In this document: one piece after another, positions 6,194 through 10,331 of the stretch
How positions within the stretch are numbered: the first letter of the stretch is position 1
How the letters are laid out: each line of letters starts with the position of its first letter
Position numbers and translations under genes: made by a program
DNA from: Xanthobacteraceae bacterium
GTDB lineage: Bacteria; Pseudomonadota; Alphaproteobacteria; Rhizobiales; Xanthobacteraceae
Direction: 5' to 3'
Length of the DNA: 10,331 nt
Assembly (NCBI GenBank): GCA_030043285.1
Contig: JASHXZ010000029.1
Span: 1 to 10,331, forward strand
The notes under the pieces: model-generated
What the model was told of the DNA's origin: nothing
Databases searched by the model: none
What the model saw: only the letters and a program-made list of their open reading frames with translations

Positions 6194-6893
6194 GCGTTCG
6201 ACCGACCCCTGTACGCGCCCCTCATATGGGGCATGGCGCGCCGTGGTCCAAATTGCCGGCTTTTTGGCGGCCGCTGGTCTTACGCTGACGATTGCGGCGG
6301 CCGCACCGCCGCCCGCCGCGACGCCGATCAAGATTGTCGCGCTCGGCGATTCGCTCACCGCCGGCTACGGCCTGCCCGAAAAGGATGGCTTCGTGCCGCG
6401 GTTGCAAGCCGCGCTGGCGGCCGACGGCATCGCGGCGGAGGTCGCTAATGCCGGCGTGTCGGGCAACACCGCCGCCGATGGGCTTGCCCGGCTCGACTGG
6501 TCGGTGCCTGCAGGCACCGACGCCGTGATCGTCGAGCTGGGCGCCAACGACATGCTGCGCGGATTAAAGCCGCAGGTGACCCGCACCGCGCTCGACGCGA
6601 TCCTGCGTCGCCTGACCGCGCGCCGCATCGCGGTGCTGTTGTGCGGCATGCGCGCCGCGCCGAACCTCGGCGACGCCTACGATCAGGAGTTTGACCGCAT
6701 CTATCCGGAGTTGGCCGCCAAATACGGCGTGCCGCTCTATCCGTTCTTTCTCGACGGCGTCGCCGCCAATCTGAAGCTCACTCAAGCTGACGGCATGCAT
6801 CCCAACGCCGCCGGCGTCGACGTGATCGTCAAGCGTATTTTGCCCAACGTGAAGGACCTCATTGCCCGCGCCCGAACGCAGCGTGCGTCGTAA
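6183..6893 (+). CDS. tesA: Arylesterase / lysophospholipase, TesA-type SGNH hydrolase
   Basis: This 236-residue secreted hydrolase of the GDSL/SGNH family is close to TesA (thioesterase I/lysophospholipase L1) and to the rhizobial arylesterases. The four conserved blocks are visible: VALGDSLTAGYG with nucleophile Ser57; the oxyanion Gly94 in AGVSGNTAADG; ELGANDML with Asn122; and DGMHPN with Asp203 and His206 as the rest of the triad. An N-terminal segment with Arg residues is followed by a hydrophobic stretch (about 21-40) ending in AAAA-P, a plausible Sec signal peptide cleaved near residue 41, so the enzyme should act in the periplasm. The start at 6183 has a weak GGAG 12 bases upstream; ATG at 6192 is an equal alternative, and both overlap the divergent ATPase start. 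TesA-type enzymes cleave acyl esters, thioesters and lysophospholipids; the natural substrate here is not known. thpR follows on the same strand after 90 bases. Confidence 0.9.
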   Translation: MSSMRSTDPCTRPSYGAWRAVVQIAGFLAAAGLTLTIAAAAPPPAATPIKIVALGDSLTAGYGLPEKDGFVPRLQAALAADGIAAEVANAGVSGNTAADGLARLDWSVPAGTDAVIVELGANDMLRGLKPQVTRTALDAILRRLTARRIAVLLCGMRAAPNLGDAYDQEFDRIYPELAAKYGVPLYPFFLDGVAANLKLTQADGMHPNAAGVDVIVKRILPNVKDLIARARTQRAS

Positions 6894-6907
6894 AAGAGTT
6901 GCGCGCC

Positions 6908-6979
6908 ATGGCCAATGCTCCCATGCTTGGCGAGCCTGTGATTCGCCGAACCGCGCCTCGCGCCTCCATAGGCCCGTAG
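6908..6979 (+). CDS. Possible 23-codon upstream ORF before thpR
   Basis: An ATG at 6908 opens a 23-residue frame (MANAPMLGEP...) that stops with TAG at 6977-6979, four bases before the thpR ATG. AGAG lies 10 bases before its ATG, whereas thpR itself has no recognisable Shine-Dalgarno sequence. Translation of this leader could therefore feed ribosomes to thpR. The peptide matches no family I know, and a frame of this length is easily random in GC-rich DNA. Confidence 0.2.
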   Translation: MANAPMLGEPVIRRTAPRASIGP

Positions 6980-6983
6980 TGTC

Positions 6984-7538
6984 ATGCCTCGACTATTCAC
7001 CGGCATCGAGATTCCAGCCTCCGTCGCCCAATCGCTGGCCATGATGCGCGGCGGCTTGCCGGGCGCGCGTTGGATCGATCCGGAAAATTATCATCTGACG
7101 CTGCGTTTCATCGGCGACATTGACGACGCGCTGGCGCGCGACATCGCCGGCCTGTTGGGGCGCGTGCGGCGGGGAACGTTCGAGCTGCATTTCGACGGAC
7201 TGTCGTCGTTCGGCGGCCGCAAGCCGCGCGCCGTGGTGGCCGCAGCCGCGCCGGTGGCGCCGCTGATGGAGCTGCAGGCCGAACAGGAGCGGCTGCTGCA
7301 GCGGCTCGGCCTCGAGCCGGAGGGCCGCAAGTACACGCCGCACCTGACGCTCGCGCGCCTGCGCGATTCGTCGAGCCGCCAGGTCGCCGATTATCTGGCG
7401 GCGCGCGGCCATTACCGCTCCTTGAGCTTTGTGGTGTCGCGCTTTGTGCTGTTCTCGTCGCGCGCCTCGATCGGCGGCGGCCCCTACGTGGTCGAAGCCG
7501 ATTACCCGCTTGAGGAGCGCGCGTTGAAGCGGGCCTGA
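6984..7538 (+). CDS. thpR: RNA 2',3'-cyclic phosphodiesterase (2H family)
   Basis: This 184-residue cytoplasmic 2H phosphoesterase (formerly called 2'-5' RNA ligase, LigT) is predicted to open RNA 2',3'-cyclic phosphates to 2'-phosphates. Both catalytic HxTx motifs are present: HLTL at 37-40 (in YHLTLRFIGDID) and HLTL at 120-123 (in YTPHLTLARLRD). The N-terminus MPRLFTGIEIP and the segment WIDPENYHLTLRFIG are typical of the family, as is the SRFVLFSSR strand (152-160). Length is normal. The start at 6984 is chosen by family fit; there is no clear Shine-Dalgarno sequence. It may be transcribed with tesA, as no strong terminator lies in the 90-base gap. It is followed by a palindromic repeat shared with the convergent GNAT gene. 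Confidence 0.93.
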   Translation: MPRLFTGIEIPASVAQSLAMMRGGLPGARWIDPENYHLTLRFIGDIDDALARDIAGLLGRVRRGTFELHFDGLSSFGGRKPRAVVAAAAPVAPLMELQAEQERLLQRLGLEPEGRKYTPHLTLARLRDSSSRQVADYLAARGHYRSLSFVVSRFVLFSSRASIGGGPYVVEADYPLEERALKRA

Positions 7539-7540
7539 CT

Positions 7541-7670
7541 CGGCATTGCAAGCCAACGGGTCCGGCCCGAAGTGGCCGGCCCGATGACAAGCTCCGCGAA
7601 GCAATCCAGGGTCGATTGCACCGATTCCTGGATTGCTCCGTCGCCCCTTCGGGGCTCCTTGCAATGACGG
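7541..7670. repeat. Rhizobial-type palindromic intergenic repeat
   Basis: The convergent gap between thpR and the GNAT gene holds a nested palindrome. Outer arms are CATTGCAAG (7544-7552) and CTTGCAATG (7658-7666). Inner arms are GCAATCCAGG (7601-7610) and CCTGGATTGC (7627-7636). Two smaller hairpins lie within it: CCGGCC/GGCCGG (7562-7567, 7574-7579) and GCCCC-TTC-GGGGC (7643-7655). The words GAAGCAATCCAGG, CCTGGATTGCT and TTGCAATGACGG resemble a dispersed REP-like element I know from Bradyrhizobium-type genomes. It probably acts as a passive repeat and may help to stop transcription from both sides. Only one copy is in the window, so its repetitive nature rests on prior knowledge. Confidence 0.75.
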
Positions 7671-7698
7671 TGTTGTTGCAGTCCGACTGGAAAAGCGC

Positions 7699-8271
7699 TC
7701 AGCCTCGCAGCATGCGCGATTGCAGGTCGAGCATCGCGGTGGCCAGGCCGTGACCCTCGGTCAGCAATTCGCGCATCAGCGACAACGGCGTTGGCCGCGA
7801 CGGCGCCACTTCGCCGATGACGCTGCCGAATTCCACCGACAGTTCGGCATCGAATTTGCGGGCGAGCTGCTGCATGCGTTCGTTGTCGGCGAGGCAGGCC
7901 ATATGCAGGCGGCGGATGCCGCGGTTGCGCGCGGCGAGCAAGGTGCGCGCCAGCAGCGCCGAGCCGACGCCGTGACTCTGCCATGGCTTTTCCACACTCA
8001 GCGCCGCCTCGGCCTCATTGGGCCGATCCGAGCCGAGCGGCCGCAGCTCCGCGGCGCCGCGCAACGCGCCGTCGATGAAGCAGCCATGCACGATCGCGTC
8101 ATCGGCGAGCGAGAAGTTCAGATAAGTTTCGATATATGCGTCGGAAACGCCGCCGCCGAACCGGTTATGCCGGCTCTGCGCATCGAGGCGCAAAACGTGC
8201 TCGCGATAAATTGCCGCTTCGCCGACCCACAATTTGCGGATTACGGCGCCTTCGGGAAGAACTTCCTGCAT
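7699..8271 (-). CDS. GNAT family N-acetyltransferase
   Basis: This 190-residue acetyl-CoA-dependent transferase is of a GNAT type common in alphaproteobacteria and resembles the acetyltransferase domain fused in some protein-lysine acetyltransferases (Pat). Visible marks: LRLDAQSRHNRFGGGVSDAY (28-47), a typical N-terminal motif of this group; GAAELRPL (72-79) and AEAALSVEKPWQSHGVGSALL (87-107) containing the acetyl-CoA loop QSHGVG (98-103); and RLHMACLADNERMQQLARKF (121-140). The start at 8271 is set by AGGAGG ten bases upstream (8287-8282); a longer frame to 8361 lacks such a site. The C-terminal tail of about 40 residues (after 150) is family-typical. The substrate, small molecule or protein lysine, cannot be told from sequence. 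The gene converges on thpR across the palindromic repeat and is divergent from zapE. Confidence 0.85.
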   Translation of the reverse strand: MQEVLPEGAVIRKLWVGEAAIYREHVLRLDAQSRHNRFGGGVSDAYIETYLNFSLADDAIVHGCFIDGALRGAAELRPLGSDRPNEAEAALSVEKPWQSHGVGSALLARTLLAARNRGIRRLHMACLADNERMQQLARKFDAELSVEFGSVIGEVAPSRPTPLSLMRELLTEGHGLATAMLDLQSRMLRG

Positions 8272-8281
8272 TGTGTAAGGG

Positions 8282-8287
8282 CCTCCT
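8282..8287 (-). promoter_or_regulatory. Ribosome binding site of the second GNAT gene
   Basis: AGGAGG on the minus strand, ten bases before the ATG whose first base is 8271. It decides this start over the in-frame ATG 30 codons upstream. Confidence 0.7.
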
Positions 8288-8375
8288 GTTGCCTTGCAGA
8301 GACCCTCCTTGCCATTTCCTCCGTACAAGCGCGGATGGCGCGACAAACGGTTTCGCGCCACGCCGAATCTAAATC

Positions 8376-8405
8376 ATCATGTTGTCTAATGTAGAAATTT
8401 GGCAA
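8376..8405 (-). promoter_or_regulatory. Promoter-like sequence for the second GNAT gene
   Basis: On the minus strand: TTGCCA (8405-8400, five of six to TTGACA), 18-base spacer, CATGAT (8381-8376, four of six to TATAAT). It lies in the most AT-rich spot of the window (8371-8400 has 7 G/C in 30 bases). It would give a leader of about 95 bases. Confidence 0.3.
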
Positions 8406-8414
8406 TCCGAAGCA

Positions 8415-8443
8415 TTGAGCAACATGCCCACATTCCGTATACG
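8415..8443 (+). promoter_or_regulatory. Promoter-like sequence for zapE
   Basis: TTGAGC (8415-8420), a 17-base spacer and TATACG (8438-8443) would start a transcript near 8450, about 40 bases before the zapE ATG. Each box matches four of six consensus bases with ideal spacing. It stands back to back with the GNAT promoter candidate. Confidence 0.35.
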
Positions 8444-8491
8444 CATGGCTCGTTCATCGCTGCGACGATTTGATGACTGCAGATTCCCCAC

Positions 8492-9730
8492 ATGAGCAGT
8501 GACACGAGGCGAAGCCTCAGCGGTTTGCCGCCACGTCCGGCCAATCCGCAAATGGCGACTTCCATCACTGCGCAATTCGCCGCGGGCGTCGCCGCCGGCC
8601 GGATTGAAAGCGACGCCGCGCAGCGCGCCGTCGTCGCCATGCTGGAGCAGCTCGAAGCGCGCATCATGCAGTATCGCCTGGCGCGCAAATCGTCGTCGCT
8701 CGGCTGGCTGTTCGGCGGCCGCGAGAACAAGCAGGAGCCGATCAAAGGGCTCTACATCTACGGCGACGTCGGCCGCGGCAAGACGATGTTGATGGATCTG
8801 TTTTTCGAAACGAGCCCGGTGGTGCGCAAGCGCCGCGTTCATTTTCATGAATTCATGCTCGACGTGCACGAACGGGTTCACGGACTGCGGCAGAAGATCA
8901 AGCTCGGCGGGCATCCGGACGAGGACCCGATCATGCTCGCCGCGGCGCAGCTTGCCGAGGAGGCTTGGCTGCTCTGCTTCGACGAATTTCACGTCACCGA
9001 CATCGCCGATGCGATGATCCTGGGCCGGCTGTTCGCGCAATTGTTCGAACGCGGCGTCATCGTGGTCGCAACCTCCAATGTGGCGCCGGACGAGCTTTAT
9101 AAGGACGGACTGAACCGCGCGCTGTTCGTGCCGTTCATCCGCATGCTGCAACAGCACCTCGACGTGGTGCGGCTCGACGCGCGCACCGACTTTCGGCTGG
9201 AAAAATTCGCCGGCATGCCGGTGTGGTACGTGCCGGCCGATGCGGCGGCGGATGCCGCGCTCGACGCCGCCTGGCAACGGCTCGCGCGCGGCCAGCCTGG
9301 CACTCCACGCGCGCTGGCGCTGAAGGGACGAACGGTGCTGGTGCCGCGCGCCGCGCGGGGCGTCGCGCGCTTCACCTTCGACGACCTCTGCGAGGCGCCG
9401 CTCGCTGCCGCCGACTATCTGCGCATCGCCCGCGAATACCACACCATCATTTTGGACCACATTCCGCGCATGACCTTCGACACCCGCAATGCCGCCAAGC
9501 GCTTCATCATCCTCATCGACACGCTCTATGACATGAACGTGAAGCTGATCGCCTCGGCCGCCGCCGAGCCCGACGCGCTCTATCATGCCGAGCAGGGATT
9601 TGAGGCGGCCGAGTTCAAGCGCACCGCGTCGCGGCTCATTGAAATGCGTTCGCAGGCCTATCTGGCGCGGCCGCACGGCGCGGCACATTCGCAAACGTCC
9701 GGTTCGAGCGTGGGGATCGTGGAGACGTAG
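8492..9730 (+). CDS. zapE: Cell division ATPase ZapE / AFG1 family
   Basis: This 412-residue AAA+-type ATPase belongs to the AFG1/ZapE family. E. coli ZapE acts on the FtsZ ring; mitochondrial AFG1/LACE1 assists respiratory-complex turnover. Motifs: GLYIYGDVGRGKTMLMDLFF with Walker A at 91-98; HFHEFMLDVHERVH (117-130), a family signature; LLCFDEFHVTDIADAM with Walker B at 160-166; VVATSNVAPDELYKDGLNR with sensor TSN at 194-196 and the likely Arg finger Arg209; and the C-terminal FDDLCEAPLAAADYLRIA and FIILIDTLYDMNVKLIASA. No signal peptide is seen; the protein is cytoplasmic or peripheral. The start at 8492 has no Shine-Dalgarno sequence. ATG at 8552 (residue 21, MATSITAQF) also fits the usual N-terminus, since the first 20 residues are polar and Pro-rich. 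In many rhizobia mdh follows zapE; here a Fic gene converges instead, with stops five bases apart. Confidence 0.93.
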   Translation: MSSDTRRSLSGLPPRPANPQMATSITAQFAAGVAAGRIESDAAQRAVVAMLEQLEARIMQYRLARKSSSLGWLFGGRENKQEPIKGLYIYGDVGRGKTMLMDLFFETSPVVRKRRVHFHEFMLDVHERVHGLRQKIKLGGHPDEDPIMLAAAQLAEEAWLLCFDEFHVTDIADAMILGRLFAQLFERGVIVVATSNVAPDELYKDGLNRALFVPFIRMLQQHLDVVRLDARTDFRLEKFAGMPVWYVPADAAADAALDAAWQRLARGQPGTPRALALKGRTVLVPRAARGVARFTFDDLCEAPLAAADYLRIAREYHTIILDHIPRMTFDTRNAAKRFIILIDTLYDMNVKLIASAAAEPDALYHAEQGFEAAEFKRTASRLIEMRSQAYLARPHGAAHSQTSGSSVGIVET

Positions 9731-9735
9731 AGCCG

Positions 9736-10331
9736 TTAGTCGATTTCAGAGAGCGAATAGCTCGTGCTGCGGCCGCCGCCGGCGTCTTTGACGAGGATAT
9801 TTCGCGCAAGAAGATCGTCGATGTCGCGCGAAGCCGTGTCCTGCGAAGTTTTCGTGATCGTCGCCCATTTGGATGAGGTGAGCTTTCCCTCAAAGCCGTC
9901 GAGCGCGCGACTGAGCATAATCTTTTGGCGTTCGTTGAAATTTTCGCCGGCGTGCCGCTGCCAAAACTTTGCCTTGCGGAGCACCGATGCCAGGATCGTC
10001 TCGGCACCATCAAAAGCGCGATCGAGGCAGCCAAGGAACCATTCCAAATGGTCGGTAATGTCAAGATCGCCTCTTTGTGTATCTTCCAGGTAATCGTAAT
10101 ATTTTTCCCGCTCCTTTCTGATTTGAGCCGAGATACTGTAAAATCGCTGCGCGGTTTTTTCGGAACGGGCGAGAGCCATATCGGCAATCGCTCTTCCGAT
10201 GCGTCCGTTGCCGTCCTCGAACGGATGGAGGGTGACGAACCACAGATGCGCGATGCCGGCTTTGAGCACCGGATCGAGGTTTTCAGGGCCACCGTTGAAC
10301 CAGTCAAAGTACGCCGTCATCTCACGATCGA
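9736..10331 (-). CDS. Fic family protein, 3' part (partial)
   Basis: The frame is still open at the right edge (codons for D-R-E precede the Met at 10320), so the true start lies outside; 197 residues are visible. It contains the intact Fic motif HPFEDGNGRIGR (His codon 10227-10225), the active site of enzymes that usually transfer AMP to a Ser, Thr or Tyr of a protein. The preceding YFDWFNGG...LDPVLKAGIAHLWFVTL and following AIADMALARSE match the DUF4172-type Fic proteins. The last 65 or so residues (KWATITKTSQDTASRDIDDL and a Gly-rich wing) look like a winged-helix DNA-binding domain, common in such proteins. The inhibitory helix would be N-terminal and is not visible. G+C is low for the window (53 of 120 bases at 10021-10140), a sign of acquisition. 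Target and any antitoxin partner are unknown. Confidence 0.9.
   Translation of the reverse strand, partial: DREMTAYFDWFNGGPENLDPVLKAGIAHLWFVTLHPFEDGNGRIGRAIADMALARSEKTAQRFYSISAQIRKEREKYYDYLEDTQRGDLDITDHLEWFLGCLDRAFDGAETILASVLRKAKFWQRHAGENFNERQKIMLSRALDGFEGKLTSSKWATITKTSQDTASRDIDDLLARNILVKDAGGGRSTSYSLSEID

Noticed and set aside
8369..9694. 441-codon minus-strand ORF
   Set aside because: Antisense to zapE, whose Walker motifs are intact. The His/Arg/Glu-rich product is a mirror artefact of high G+C in third codon positions.
1..10331. CRISPR array, insertion sequence, integrase, rRNA or tRNA genes
   Set aside because: No spaced direct repeats, transposase or integrase motifs, or rRNA/tRNA signatures seen on either strand. 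The 7541-7670 palindrome is a short repeat, not an insertion sequence with a transposase.

Overview
The window looks like chromosome of a high-GC alphaproteobacterium, most likely Hyphomicrobiales (Bradyrhizobiaceae/Xanthobacteraceae-like). Reasons: most coding sequence is very GC-rich (47 of 60 bases at 9301-9360). There is a DUF2794 gene, a family I know mainly from alphaproteobacteria. A rhizobial-type palindromic repeat (the CATTGCAAG...CTTGCAATG class) lies between two genes. The genus cannot be fixed from the sequence alone.

Layout: (1) 2-445, the 3' end of a DUF1223 protein gene on +. (2) 446-951, a 500-bp gap without a convincing gene, holding a complete-looking minus-strand small-RNA unit (promoter-like sequence, inverted repeat, intrinsic terminator). 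(3) 965-1369, DUF2794 on +, meeting tail to tail with (4) a phosphinothricin/methionine-sulfoximine-type GNAT on -. (5) A Bax-inhibitor-1/YccA membrane protein on - with its own terminator. (6) A YbbA-YbbP-type ABC exporter (ATPase and 10-TM permease, start and stop overlapping) on -. (7) Divergent from it, with start codons that overlap, a TesA-type GDSL esterase on +, followed by the RNA 2',3'-cyclic phosphodiesterase gene thpR. (8) A palindromic repeat in the convergent gap, then a second GNAT on -. (9) An AT-rich divergent promoter region and the AFG1/ZapE ATPase gene on +. (10) At the right edge, convergent with zapE, the 3' part of a Fic-domain protein gene of clearly lower GC, probably acquired.

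How they fit together: most of the window is housekeeping chromosome. The best-supported functional unit is the divergent tesA | ybbA-ybbP group, an arrangement also known from Escherichia coli: a periplasmic lipid esterase/lysophospholipase beside a MacB/LolE-like exporter whose permease has large extracytoplasmic domains. I do not see a new multi-gene system. The parts most worth a second look are the minus-strand sRNA candidate at about 570-801, the Fic gene at the edge, the palindromic repeat, and the overlapping divergent starts. Several very long ORFs antisense to real genes (for example 1849-3144, 3843-5477 and 8369-9694) are judged to be GC artefacts and are left out.
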